Positions 7,904 through 15,782 of a stretch of DNA of 39,414 nt are shown here, in pieces. The stretch comes from Litoreibacter sp. (GTDB lineage Bacteria > Pseudomonadota > Alphaproteobacteria > Rhodobacterales > Rhodobacteraceae): NCBI GenBank assembly GCA_026710325.1, contig JAPORH010000112.1, positions 1 through 39,414 of the forward strand, read 5' to 3'. Positions within the stretch are counted from its first letter, which is position 1. Each line of letters opens with the position of its first letter. The translations under genes were made by a program, and so were the position numbers. The notes below the pieces were generated by a model, which was given only the letters and a program-made list of their open reading frames with translations, was not told the origin of the DNA and made no database searches.

Positions 7904-7932
7904 GCACGGGTCCTTCTGTGTTCTCACAAAAA

Positions 7933-7958
7933 ATGACATGAATGAATTTATATGTCAT
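7933..7958. promoter_or_regulatory. Inverted repeat in the divergent promoter, probable LysR binding site
   Basis: ATGACAT-N12-ATGTCAT (arms 7933-7939 and 7952-7958) is a perfect 7-bp inverted repeat between the desaturase and LysR genes. Its size and place fit a LysR-family recognition site (T-N11-A type symmetry) controlling both directions. Confidence 0.55.
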
Positions 7959-7997
7959 ACGCTAAATTCTCAGATTTTACATGAAGACAGCTCATAG

Positions 7998-8849
7998 ATG
8001 CTCCCGAACCTCCCCATGCTCAGAAGCCTCATCAGCCTCGCTGAAACCGGAAGCATGACCAAATCCGCCGAAGCGCTGAACCTGACGCAATCGGCCATCA
8101 GCCACCAGATGCGCACCCTTGAGGAGATGCTGGGCTACAAACTTGTGACCCGACAAGGTCGCGGAATCAGACTGACAGCGGAGGCCCGGCGCTACGTGAT
8201 GGAGGTGGCACCGGCTTTGGACGTCATCGCGCGTGCCAGCCGTACGACCGAGACATCCGGTACGCTTCGCTTAAACGTCGCCCCGGGGTTTGCGGCCAGC
8301 TGGCTCGCGCCCAGGATCAGCCATTTTACCGTGCTGCATCCTAGCTTAACGCTCACGCTCAATACACCGCGTGGATATGGGGAGTTGGGACGACGCGAAG
8401 ATGATCTCTACATCAGCTTTTTGACGCAAGACCAACGTCCGCTGTCGGCGCAGTTGCTCTATGAGGTGGCGTTTTTCCCTGTTGCTGCGCCAAAGCTGAT
8501 CGCCAAAAGCACGCCATTGCCTTTGGGTGAGCTGCTGAGCTTCCCTCTGCTGCATCTCGACAGCAAGGCAGATTGGAGCAAATGGAGCGCCGATGCAGGC
8601 GGCAACACACAGCCGTTACCAGGTATTGTTTTTCAAGACATGCAGATCATGAGCGCCGCTGCGCGGGCCGGGCAAGGCATTGCCCTTGGGGACCAGCTGA
8701 CCAACCGGGAGGATTTGCTAAGCGGGGCTCTCATGCGCGCGCACGCCCATACTTGGGACACCCCATATGCCTACTATCTTATCGAAGGCGACACACCGCC
8801 TTCGAAGGCGAAGTCGGCCTTCACGGATTGGGTACTGGCGCAATTTTAG
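7998..8849 (+). CDS. LysR-family transcriptional regulator
   Basis: A protein of 283 residues with an N-terminal winged helix-turn-helix (LISLAETGSMTKSAEALNLT, then QSAISHQMRTLEEMLGYKL) and a C-terminal periplasmic-binding-like effector domain starting about residue 87 (SGTLRLNVAPGFAASWLAPRI), closest in style to the GcvA subgroup. Such regulators usually control the divergent neighbour in response to a small molecule. Here that is the desaturase-isomerase pair and perhaps the dgc genes, and a perfect inverted repeat lies in the shared promoter. Its 3' end overlaps the stop of the convergent 116-residue gene by 4 bp. The inducer is unknown; a D-amino acid or the desaturase substrate is a guess from context. 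Confidence 0.88.
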   Translation: MLPNLPMLRSLISLAETGSMTKSAEALNLTQSAISHQMRTLEEMLGYKLVTRQGRGIRLTAEARRYVMEVAPALDVIARASRTTETSGTLRLNVAPGFAASWLAPRISHFTVLHPSLTLTLNTPRGYGELGRREDDLYISFLTQDQRPLSAQLLYEVAFFPVAAPKLIAKSTPLPLGELLSFPLLHLDSKADWSKWSADAGGNTQPLPGIVFQDMQIMSAAARAGQGIALGDQLTNREDLLSGALMRAHAHTWDTPYAYYLIEGDTPPSKAKSAFTDWVLAQF

Positions 8850-9196
8850 TGGTTTGGAAGAAGGCCTGCAGGCGCATCTTCGTCGCGCACAAAATCCAAC
8901 GCTGGCCCGCTGGAGGCCATCGTGTTGCGTTTGAATTCATACACGCGCAGCCCGTCTTCCTCGGTCGAGGTGACGATCAAGGCCTGATACAGATGCCGTG
9001 CTCCGTCGTAGATATCGACCAAGCCGCGTAGCTTGGGAGCGGCCTCGGCGTCCACCCCAAAGCGGTTGGCCTCAAATTGTAAAACAGGAACAATGGCCTC
9101 GCCCGCATGCACCCTCAGTCTAGAGCTGCTTTTGAGCGCTGACTTGCGCGCCAGCTCCAACCCGGCGCGCACCTCACTGGACAAAAACGTGGTCAT
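8846..9196 (-). CDS. Conserved-looking protein of unknown function at the end of the cobalamin operon
   Basis: A protein of 116 residues with no signal peptide or membrane segment and no characterised family that I recognise. It starts MTTFLSSEVRAGLELARKSALK and has a compact middle with APKLRGLVDIYDGARHLYQALIV followed by YEFKRNT, which looks like a small folded alpha/beta domain. GAGGT lies about 7 nt before the ATG. It is 92 bp after cobM on the same strand, so it may be co-transcribed with the cobalamin genes or be an independent gene; it overlaps the LysR gene tail-to-tail by 4 bp. Codon use is like its neighbours. No function can be given. Confidence 0.7.
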   Translation of the reverse strand: MTTFLSSEVRAGLELARKSALKSSSRLRVHAGEAIVPVLQFEANRFGVDAEAAPKLRGLVDIYDGARHLYQALIVTSTEEDGLRVYEFKRNTMASSGPALDFVRDEDAPAGLLPNH

Positions 9197-9288
9197 ATCG
9201 ATACCTCACTAACTACCTGAGAAGCATAGCGAATTTGTCGCAAATCTCCTAAAACTTCGTTTCAGGATTATGACATTTCCAGATTTAG

Positions 9289-10056
9289 TTAGGCCTTCAC
9301 CTTCGGCCGCAAGACATGGGGGGTCTGCGGGTCGTAAAGGGCAGAATCCTTGAAGTCCTTGATGCCGCCCAAAGCGGGCCCCACAAGAATCAGCGCCGTG
9401 CGCGTGATCTTCTCCGCCCGCACTTTTTCGCGAATATCGCCAAGCGTTCCGCGCAGAAAAAGTTGATCGGGCCAAGAGGCACGATAAGCCACCACAACCG
9501 GGCAATCCTCGCCGTAATGGGGGATCAGCTGCCGCTCAATTTCGCGCAAAGCCCGAATGCCCAGATGGATGGCAAGCGTCGTACCCGTACGGGCAAAATT
9601 CTCCAAGGTTTCGCCCGAAGGCATAGAGGTCGATTTCATCGACATGCGCGTTAAAACAATGGATTGCGCCACCTCTGGCACCGTCAGTTCCTGTCCCAAA
9701 GCAGCCGCAGCAGCGGCGTAAGCCGGGACGCCAGGGATGATCTCATAATCGATGCCATCCGCCTTCAAGCGCCTGATCTGCTCAGCAATCGCGCCGTAAA
9801 GCGACGGATCGCCTGAATGCACGCGCGCGACGTTTTCCCCCCGGTCGCGCGCCGCCAAAATCTCCGCATGGGTGTCATCGAGAGCCATGGGTGCCGTGTC
9901 CATGACCAAGGCTCCCTCGGGCGCACCTGCCACAACGTCAGCAGGAACCAAAGACCCTGCATAAAGGCAAACCGGGCATTCAGCGATCACCCGCTGCGCC
10001 TTGAGCGTCAACAACTCAGGGTCACCAGGGCCTGCGCCAATAAAGAAAACTTTCAT
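9289..10056 (-). CDS. cobM: Precorrin-4 C11-methyltransferase
   Basis: A corrin-ring SAM methyltransferase of 255 residues (CobM/CbiF). It has the N-terminal GAGPGDPELLT loop (residues 7-17), HSGDPSLYG (80-88), the PGVPAYAAAAAALGQELTVPE stretch characteristic of this member, and the LTRMSMKSTSMPSGE region. It methylates C11 of precorrin-4 to give precorrin-5 in the cytoplasm. GAGGTGAG lies 5 nt before the ATG. It follows the cbiG-cobJ fusion by 61 bp. Confidence 0.95.
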   Translation of the reverse strand: MKVFFIGAGPGDPELLTLKAQRVIAECPVCLYAGSLVPADVVAGAPEGALVMDTAPMALDDTHAEILAARDRGENVARVHSGDPSLYGAIAEQIRRLKADGIDYEIIPGVPAYAAAAAALGQELTVPEVAQSIVLTRMSMKSTSMPSGETLENFARTGTTLAIHLGIRALREIERQLIPHYGEDCPVVVAYRASWPDQLFLRGTLGDIREKVRAEKITRTALILVGPALGGIKDFKDSALYDPQTPHVLRPKVKA

Positions 10057-10117
10057 CTCTCACCTCGCATGCGGGAGGGTGGGCGGGGCGATGCGCGGCA
10101 CGCGCGAGCGTCCATCC

Positions 10118-11926
10118 TCACGCACTCTTATCCGCCAAATCCCCATCCATCTTGCGCGCATAGCCGCGCGGCGTGTACATCCGTGGTCCCTCGCCCAGTT
10201 GCGCCAAACGCGAATGGCTGGAGCCCACAAGCACGACAGTCAGCATATCGACCTCATCGACGTCTAGTTCCGACAGCTTGCGGTAGCGTAAATGCTCTTC
10301 CGGCCGCCCCAGAGAGGTCGCAAGCATCACGGGCGTATCCGCCGGGCGGTGCTCTAGAAGGATGTCGCGCGCGTCGGCCAACAATGTCCGGCGACGTTTC
10401 GACACTGGATTGTAGAAAGCGATCACAAAATCGCCCTCCGCCGCCGCCTTTAGGCGCTTCACAATGTCCTCGCGGGGAGTCAGCAAATCGCTGAGCGAGA
10501 TCGCGCAGAAATCATGTCCCAAAGGCGCACCTGCGCGCGCCGCCGCGCCCTGCAGTGCCGAGACACCCGGGGTCGAAACGACTTCTACCCGCCGCGCCGC
10601 ATCGCTCACACCCATCTCGTCCGGCCCACGGTCTAGAAGCTCAAAGACCAAAGCACCCATGGCGTAGATCCCCGCATCGCCCGAGCAGATCAACGCCACA
10701 TCGCGCCCTTCACCTGCGCGTTCCAGCGCGTAACGGCAACGCGCTTCCTCGCCACCCAATGGGAAATCAGATCGGGCCTTCCCATAAGCCAGAGGCCCCA
10801 GCAGGTCGATGTAAAGCCCGTAGCCGACAAGCTCCTCCGCCTCCTGCACCAGGCGCGACGCCTCGGGCGTACACCAGCTATGCTGCCCGGGCCCGATCCC
10901 GATGATCGACAAACGGCCCCGGCTGCGACCCCGAAGCTCGGTGATGGGAGCATCGGACAAAGCAACAGCACATGTGGCGTTCTTAGTTTTTTTCTTGGTC
11001 ACAGCGAGTTGCGCGCCAGCGCCGGCACCGGCCAAAGCCGCCGCCTCAGAGACACCATGGGTCCCGACCTCGGCAAAAACCACATCTGACGGCGTGGCGA
11101 GGCGTGGCGTTTCGGCCTCTAGCGTCGGAGCGTCAAAGACCCGCACGGGCAGGCCCAAGGAGGCCGCAAGCGCATTGACCGCAGGCTCATCAGCTTTCAG
11201 ATCAAGCGTGTAGATCGCCTTCAATGCCCCGGGCGCAATATTTGCCTCCGCCAAGCTTTCCGCGACCAAAGCAGCTAACTCCGCCGGATCGCAATTCCGG
11301 GCGCAGCCGACACCAAGGGCAGCGCGCTGCTGGTGGAACGCCAAATCCGCGTCAGAGGGCGCCAGGCCGCAAGAGATGCGCAGATCATCACCCTTTGGCA
11401 AACCCTCAAGCCAAGGCGCGTCGCCTTCGATGGATACGGTTTTGCCGGACAGGAGACCGGCCATCACCTCCTTCGCCGCATCCGGGTTAGCCAAACGATA
11501 GCCTTCAGGCGGCTCATCCAAAGCGACGCCCAAGGCCACGTCGCCGGCAGTCGTCACGGCGGAGGTCGCCCCGAGCGCATCTGATATCTGCGACGCCAGC
11601 CTGTTGGCCCCGCGATGCCCGCCCAAAAGCGGCACCACCACGGCCCCATCATCAGAGACCGACAGCACTGGCGGCTCGGTCGTTTTATCGGCCAACAAAG
11701 GCGCCACCGCGCGGATCAAAATGCCCGACGCGCAGACACCGACAACAGGCGTTCCGGCGGCAAAGAGCATCCGCGCATGTTCCAGCGCGTTGTCAAAGAA
11801 CAGATCGGACACATCGACGCGGGTTTTGCGACCATGCACAGGTGCGTCCAAAAGCTGGGCGATCCGATGCGCGACAGCCTCACCCGCACGGTTGAGACAC
11901 AAAACAGCAGGTTTGGTCAGAGCCAT
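10118..11926 (-). CDS. cobJ: CbiG-CobJ fusion: CbiG domain plus precorrin-3B C17-methyltransferase
   Basis: A fused protein of 602 residues. Residues 1-330 match CbiG: N-terminal CASGILIRAVAPLL and PLLGGHRGANRLA (62-111), and a C-terminal CbiG/CobE-like part starting ALGVGCARNC (203-212) and ending FAEVGTHGVSEAAAL. A linker rich in Lys, Thr and Ala (about 308-330) leads to CobJ (about 338-585) with IIGIGPG (341-347), SGDAGIYAMG and the FYNPVSKRR motif. CobJ contracts and methylates the ring at C17. CbiG opens the delta-lactone in the anaerobic pathway, and in aerobic organisms its C-terminal part corresponds to CobE. The start overlaps cobI by 10 bp. The fusion ties an anaerobic-type domain to an aerobic-cluster enzyme. 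Confidence 0.93.
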   Translation of the reverse strand: MALTKPAVLCLNRAGEAVAHRIAQLLDAPVHGRKTRVDVSDLFFDNALEHARMLFAAGTPVVGVCASGILIRAVAPLLADKTTEPPVLSVSDDGAVVVPLLGGHRGANRLASQISDALGATSAVTTAGDVALGVALDEPPEGYRLANPDAAKEVMAGLLSGKTVSIEGDAPWLEGLPKGDDLRISCGLAPSDADLAFHQQRAALGVGCARNCDPAELAALVAESLAEANIAPGALKAIYTLDLKADEPAVNALAASLGLPVRVFDAPTLEAETPRLATPSDVVFAEVGTHGVSEAAALAGAGAGAQLAVTKKKTKNATCAVALSDAPITELRGRSRGRLSIIGIGPGQHSWCTPEASRLVQEAEELVGYGLYIDLLGPLAYGKARSDFPLGGEEARCRYALERAGEGRDVALICSGDAGIYAMGALVFELLDRGPDEMGVSDAARRVEVVSTPGVSALQGAAARAGAPLGHDFCAISLSDLLTPREDIVKRLKAAAEGDFVIAFYNPVSKRRRTLLADARDILLEHRPADTPVMLATSLGRPEEHLRYRKLSELDVDEVDMLTVVLVGSSHSRLAQLGEGPRMYTPRGYARKMDGDLADKSA

Positions 11927-12618
11927 GGGTCGGCCCCTTTCGTGATCAGGATCATGGAAAAATACGGCGCCTTTTCAGGGGCTTGCGCCAGGGGCAAGAC
12001 CCGCTCTTCCGGCAGGCTCGCGCGTTCGACATAGGTCGCCTGATCGGTCAGGCCCAGCCCGTCAATCACCGCACGCAGCTTAGGCAAATGGCGCCCAACC
12101 TTCATGATGACGACGCTTTCAGCGCCCTCAATCCGGCTGCGCAGCTCATCTTCCGGCAAGGGCCCGGGCAGCACCGTCAGACGCTCATTGCGCGCGGCCA
12201 GAGGCATGGCGGCGCGTGCAGCACACGCCGTCACGGACGTGACGCCAGGGATAATCTCGACGGTGAACTTTTCGGCCAATCGTGCGTGAAGATACATGAA
12301 AGAGCCGTAGAAAAACGGATCGCCCTCGCAAAGGCAGACCACATCTTCACCCGCTTCCAAAGCCGTGGCAATCTCTGCCGCGCCTGTATCATAGGCCGCT
12401 TGCGCGGGCGCGCGTTCGGTCGTCATGGGGACGTCCATGCGGATTTCGCGCGCGCCGATCGGGATCAGGTCTTGTGCAATGGCGCGGGCAAAGCTGTCAC
12501 CGCCCGCGAGCGTCGGGTAAGCAATAACAGAAGCTTCTTCGATCAATCGCGCGGCTTTCAGCGTGATCAGCTCAGGATCGCCGGGGCCAAGACCTATACC
12601 GTAGAGCGTTCCTCTCAT
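11917..12618 (-). CDS. cobI: Precorrin-2 C20-methyltransferase
   Basis: A protein of 233 residues of the CobI/CbiL type, with GIGLGPGDPEL (7-17), the LCEGDPFFYGSFMYL segment (96-110) that marks this member of the corrin methyltransferases, and PGVTSVTACAA. It methylates precorrin-2 at C20, the first committed step to the corrin ring. ATG 12618 is chosen over ATG 12636 because it overlaps the cobL stop as ATGA, a standard coupled junction. Downstream it overlaps the cbiG-cobJ start. Confidence 0.94.
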   Translation of the reverse strand: MRGTLYGIGLGPGDPELITLKAARLIEEASVIAYPTLAGGDSFARAIAQDLIPIGAREIRMDVPMTTERAPAQAAYDTGAAEIATALEAGEDVVCLCEGDPFFYGSFMYLHARLAEKFTVEIIPGVTSVTACAARAAMPLAARNERLTVLPGPLPEDELRSRIEGAESVVIMKVGRHLPKLRAVIDGLGLTDQATYVERASLPEERVLPLAQAPEKAPYFSMILITKGADPWL

Positions 12619-13820
12619 CGTTTCACGAGGCTCCATTGGGTAACCGTCATGGCCGGGCGCCAGCCGGTGAAACGCCCCACGGCTTCGGCGCGTTCAACGC
12701 CGATTTTGACCAGATCGCCGCCATGTTTTGCACGTAGCGCGATAAGCAGTGCCTCGCTCTCCAGCGTCACCGCATTGGCGACCAAGCGACCCAGTGGCCG
12801 CAAGTTTTCCCAAGCGATATCAAAGACCTCCTCAGAAAGGCCACCGCCAATAAAGATGGCATCTGGCGCTTCTAGACCCGACAATGCAGCAGGCACAGAG
12901 CCTTCAACCAGCTCCAGCTTGGGCGCGCCCAAAGCCAAGGCATTCTCGGCGGCCATGGCGCGACGGTCGGCGCGTGGTTCGATCCCGATTGCGCGGGCAT
13001 AGCGTGCGGCGCGCATCCATTCGATGGCGACCGAGCCGGATCCCGTCCCGATATCCCATAAGAGCGCACCACGCATCGGCATGAGCTTGGCGACCGTGGC
13101 GGCTCTAACCTCCTGTTTTGTCATCGTTCCATCAGATTGGAATAGGTCGTCGGCAAGGCCTGGGACGCGCGGCAGAAGGGCCACATCGGGGGCGGCGACG
13201 CAATGGACAGCAAGGGTGTTGAAAGCCGGGACATCATGGTCCCAAGTCTCCGCAACCCCTTCGAAACGTTGCTCTTTTTCGCCCCCCATACTGGCAAGAA
13301 CTGTCATCTCCGACTTACCGAAGCCGCGATCAGCCAAGAATTTGGCGATCTGCCCCGGCGTCTCTGACCCGGTAGTCAGGATAATAAGCCTTTGATCTGG
13401 CTGTATAAACGCCACCATCTGGTGAACGGGGCGGCCATGAACGGTGAGGGTTTCCACATCTGCGAGGCTCCATCCCATGCGTGCGGCGGTGAGTTGAAAG
13501 GCGGAAAGCTGCGGGTGGTAGACGATCTGTGACGCAGGGATCGCACGGCCAATCCGTGCACCGACCGAGAACCAAAGCGGGTCGCCAGTGGCAAGGACCA
13601 CGACCCGTTTTCCCTTGTAAGACAAGAGCTTATCTATGAGGGCATCAAAGGGCGAGGGCCAGGCGACGCGTTCCGCCTGAACATTGGGCGAGAGCTCATG
13701 ATGGCGGTCGCCGCCGACGATGATCTCCGCTGCCTCGACGACGGCGCGGGTGGCGGGGGTGAGGCCATCCATTCCGTCCTCGCCGATGCCGACGATGTGG
13801 AGCCAAGGCGCTTCAGACAT
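12615..13820 (-). CDS. cobL: Precorrin-6Y C5,15-methyltransferase (decarboxylating)
   Basis: A bifunctional protein of 401 residues. The N-terminal CbiE-like domain (1-205) has IVGIGEDG and LATGDPLWFSVGARI; the C-terminal CbiT-like domain (about 230-401) has the class I SAM site DIGTGSGSVAIEW (256-268) and IFIGGGLSEEVF. It methylates C5 and C15 and decarboxylates the acetate side chain at C12. The fused form is typical of aerobic-pathway organisms. Upstream lie two copies of a palindromic repeat, which may give cobL its own promoter or regulation within the larger operon. Confidence 0.94.
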   Translation of the reverse strand: MSEAPWLHIVGIGEDGMDGLTPATRAVVEAAEIIVGGDRHHELSPNVQAERVAWPSPFDALIDKLLSYKGKRVVVLATGDPLWFSVGARIGRAIPASQIVYHPQLSAFQLTAARMGWSLADVETLTVHGRPVHQMVAFIQPDQRLIILTTGSETPGQIAKFLADRGFGKSEMTVLASMGGEKEQRFEGVAETWDHDVPAFNTLAVHCVAAPDVALLPRVPGLADDLFQSDGTMTKQEVRAATVAKLMPMRGALLWDIGTGSGSVAIEWMRAARYARAIGIEPRADRRAMAAENALALGAPKLELVEGSVPAALSGLEAPDAIFIGGGLSEEVFDIAWENLRPLGRLVANAVTLESEALLIALRAKHGGDLVKIGVERAEAVGRFTGWRPAMTVTQWSLVKR

Positions 13821-13829
13821 GAGAATTAC

Positions 13830-13878
13830 CCCATTTTGTACAGAATTCTGAGGGGCCTATCCCATTTTGTACAAAATT
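13830..13878. repeat. Two palindromic repeats 31 bp apart in front of cobL, probable operators
   Basis: CCCATTTTGTACAGAATT (13830-13847) and CCCATTTTGTACAAAATT (13861-13878) are direct repeats differing at one base. The second contains the perfect 14-bp palindrome ATTTTGTACAAAAT; the first has one mismatch and overlaps another palindrome, CAGAATTCTG. Centres are 31 bp apart, about three helical turns, so two dimers would bind the same face. They fill the cobH-cobL gap and touch the cobH stop. A known regulator for this sequence is not evident to me. Confidence 0.55.
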
Positions 13879-14518
13879 AAACACGTGATTTCTCCGACTG
13901 CGCGAGGGCGAGCGCATTGACGGCTGCCGAGGCCATGGCGGAGCCGCCCTTGCGACCGCGCAAAGCGACGAATTCGCATCCGCGCGGGTTGGCGGCGAGC
14001 TCCGCTTTCGACTCAGCCGCCCCTACGAAGCCGACCGGGAAGCCAAGAATGACAGCGGGGCGTGGGAAGCCTTTGTCGATCAAGTCCAGCAGATGAAAAA
14101 GTGCTGTTGGCGCGTTGCCGATAGCAACAATCGCGCCGTCAATATACGGCTCCCACAGCTCTACAGCGGCGGCGGAGCGGGTGTTGCCGATAGACTTGGC
14201 GCGTTCGCGCACGCTCGGCTCGTTGAGCGTGACAATGACCTCAACCCCTTCAGGCAAAAACCGCCGTGTGATCCCTGCGCCGACCATTTCGCAATCGCAC
14301 AAGATTGGCTTTCCTGCCGTAAGGGCTGCCTCCCCCGCAAGCGCTGCATGATCTGAAAAGGCCAGACGATCTGCGATCTCGACCATTCCGCAAGCATGGA
14401 TCACCCGTGTGGCGAGTTGATCCAACCCATTGGGAAAACGCGCGAGATTGGCCTCCGCCGCGACGGTGGCAAAACTGGCCGCGTAGATCGCAGCTGGATC
14501 CTTTTCGTAAGGCCGCAT
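13877..14518 (-). CDS. cobH: Precorrin-8X methylmutase
   Basis: A protein of 213 residues, the family length. The catalytic histidine is H41 in RVIHACGM, and the family segments ILCDCEMVGAGI, RSAAAVELW, AIGNAPTALFHLLDLI and PVGFVGAAESKAEL are all present. It shifts the C11 methyl group to C12, giving hydrogenobyrinic acid. GGAGG lies about 10 nt before the ATG. It sits between the CbiX-like gene (46 bp upstream) and cobL (56 bp downstream). Confidence 0.95.
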   Translation of the reverse strand: MRPYEKDPAAIYAASFATVAAEANLARFPNGLDQLATRVIHACGMVEIADRLAFSDHAALAGEAALTAGKPILCDCEMVGAGITRRFLPEGVEVIVTLNEPSVRERAKSIGNTRSAAAVELWEPYIDGAIVAIGNAPTALFHLLDLIDKGFPRPAVILGFPVGFVGAAESKAELAANPRGCEFVALRGRKGGSAMASAAVNALALAQSEKSRV

Positions 14519-14564
14519 TAGTTTTGTGCCTCCGGCGGGAGTATTTTTGACAAAACGAAGCCCA

Positions 14565-15782
14565 TCAGGCCTTCAACTTGCGGGCGCTTTCGGGACCGTG
14601 CGGATGTTTGGCATGCGGGTATGGCGCGTGATGGTGGTCGTGATCATGATGATGGTGGTGGTGCTCATGATCGTGGGAATGGTGGTGATGATGATGGTGG
14701 TCCTGCATCAGCAATCGGCACATGCCGGTGCAGAATGTATCGCAATGGTTGCACTCCTCCACGTTGGAGCCGGGCGCGGAGGCACCCTGCCCTTCGACAT
14801 GGTGGTGATGGCTTTCCTGGATCGCGCCAACCTCGCCCTCAAAGCCCAGAACCTGCGTGCGGTATTTGCACAGAACACATGTAGGCGGCGGGGTGTCGGC
14901 AAAGGCCGGGTGATTGCGGGCATCAGCCGGGATGGTGATCTGCTTGCCAGTCTCAACCGCCAGTACCTGCGTACGGTAGGCGCAGATCCCGCAATTCGGG
15001 GGCGGGTTGGTGCCCATCTGCTCCTTCACCCGCTCGGCAAAGGTTTCCAGTACCTTGGGGTGGTCGTTCAGGTATCCCGCTTTGACGAATTCGATCTCTG
15101 GATGCTGCTCGGCGACCATATCGGTGAAGCCGTAGATGCGGTCGATCAGGATGCCGGTGAAGAGGAAATAGGGGAAGACGACGATGCGCTTGTAGCCGAG
15201 CTTGGCGGCGTGGGTCAGGCAGGGCTCGACCAGCGGGAAAGTCACACCGGAAAAGCCGACCTCGACCCAACCAAAGCCCATGCCTTCATGCAGCATACGC
15301 GCGATCTTGGCGACATTGCCATTGGCATCGGGGTCGGAGGCGCCACGTCCGATCACAACAAGGCAGGTTTCTTCGTTCGGGACGTGCTCTTTTGCGTTGG
15401 CTGTATCAACCGCGTCTTGAATGCGCGCGGCGGCGGCGGCGATCATCTTGGGGTCAACGCCCAGCTCTCGCCCGTAGCTGACCTCAATGTCATGTTTGGC
15501 CGCATAGGTGTTCAAGACCGTCGGGATGTCATTCTTGGCATGCATCGCGGCGAAGAGCATGCCGGGCACGGCGAGGATCTTGGTGCAGCCTTTCTCGCGC
15601 AGAGTATCGAGCCCGTCGCGGATCACCGGGTTGGCAAATTCGAGATAGCCGTAATCAACCTCCCATTCGGGCGGGAAATAGGCGGGCAACTTTTCCGCGA
15701 GGACAGAGAATTGGTCCACGGCAGCCTGGGAGCGCGAGCCATGCCCGCAGATCATCACACCGATTTTTTCAGATGGACTCAT
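14565..15782 (-). CDS. cbiX: CbiX-type sirohydrochlorin cobaltochelatase with Cys/His-rich tail
   Basis: A protein of 405 residues. Residues 1-255 are two CbiX-type half-domains: ICGHGSR with the metal-site histidine (H14), then VIGRGASDPDANGNVAKIARML in the second half. The extension is unusual: two repeats of CxxC followed by a Tyr and RTQVL (C264/C267 and C302/C305), a CxxCxxxCxxxC group (C344, C347, C351, C355), and a tail with more than 25 His (325-328 and 362-395). Long CbiX proteins are known to carry a histidine region and an Fe-S centre at a CxxC; this one has eight clustered Cys. The family puts Co2+ into sirohydrochlorin, an early-insertion reaction, whereas this window also has the late chelatase gene cobN. 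Its start overlaps the upstream small gene as ATGA. Confidence 0.85.
   Translation of the reverse strand: MSPSEKIGVMICGHGSRSQAAVDQFSVLAEKLPAYFPPEWEVDYGYLEFANPVIRDGLDTLREKGCTKILAVPGMLFAAMHAKNDIPTVLNTYAAKHDIEVSYGRELGVDPKMIAAAAARIQDAVDTANAKEHVPNEETCLVVIGRGASDPDANGNVAKIARMLHEGMGFGWVEVGFSGVTFPLVEPCLTHAAKLGYKRIVVFPYFLFTGILIDRIYGFTDMVAEQHPEIEFVKAGYLNDHPKVLETFAERVKEQMGTNPPPNCGICAYRTQVLAVETGKQITIPADARNHPAFADTPPPTCVLCKYRTQVLGFEGEVGAIQESHHHHVEGQGASAPGSNVEECNHCDTFCTGMCRLLMQDHHHHHHHSHDHEHHHHHHDHDHHHAPYPHAKHPHGPESARKLKA
14625..14709. repeat. Low-complexity trinucleotide tract encoding the His tail of CbiX
   Basis: A run of ATG/GTG/GTC-type triplets on the plus strand, read on the minus strand as CAT, CAC and GAC codons. 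It is coding sequence and not an independent repeat element. Confidence 0.8.

Noticed and set aside
9197-9288. Gap between the 116-residue gene and cobM examined for a terminator
   Set aside because: No stable hairpin with a T-tract was seen, so no terminator is called; co-transcription remains open.
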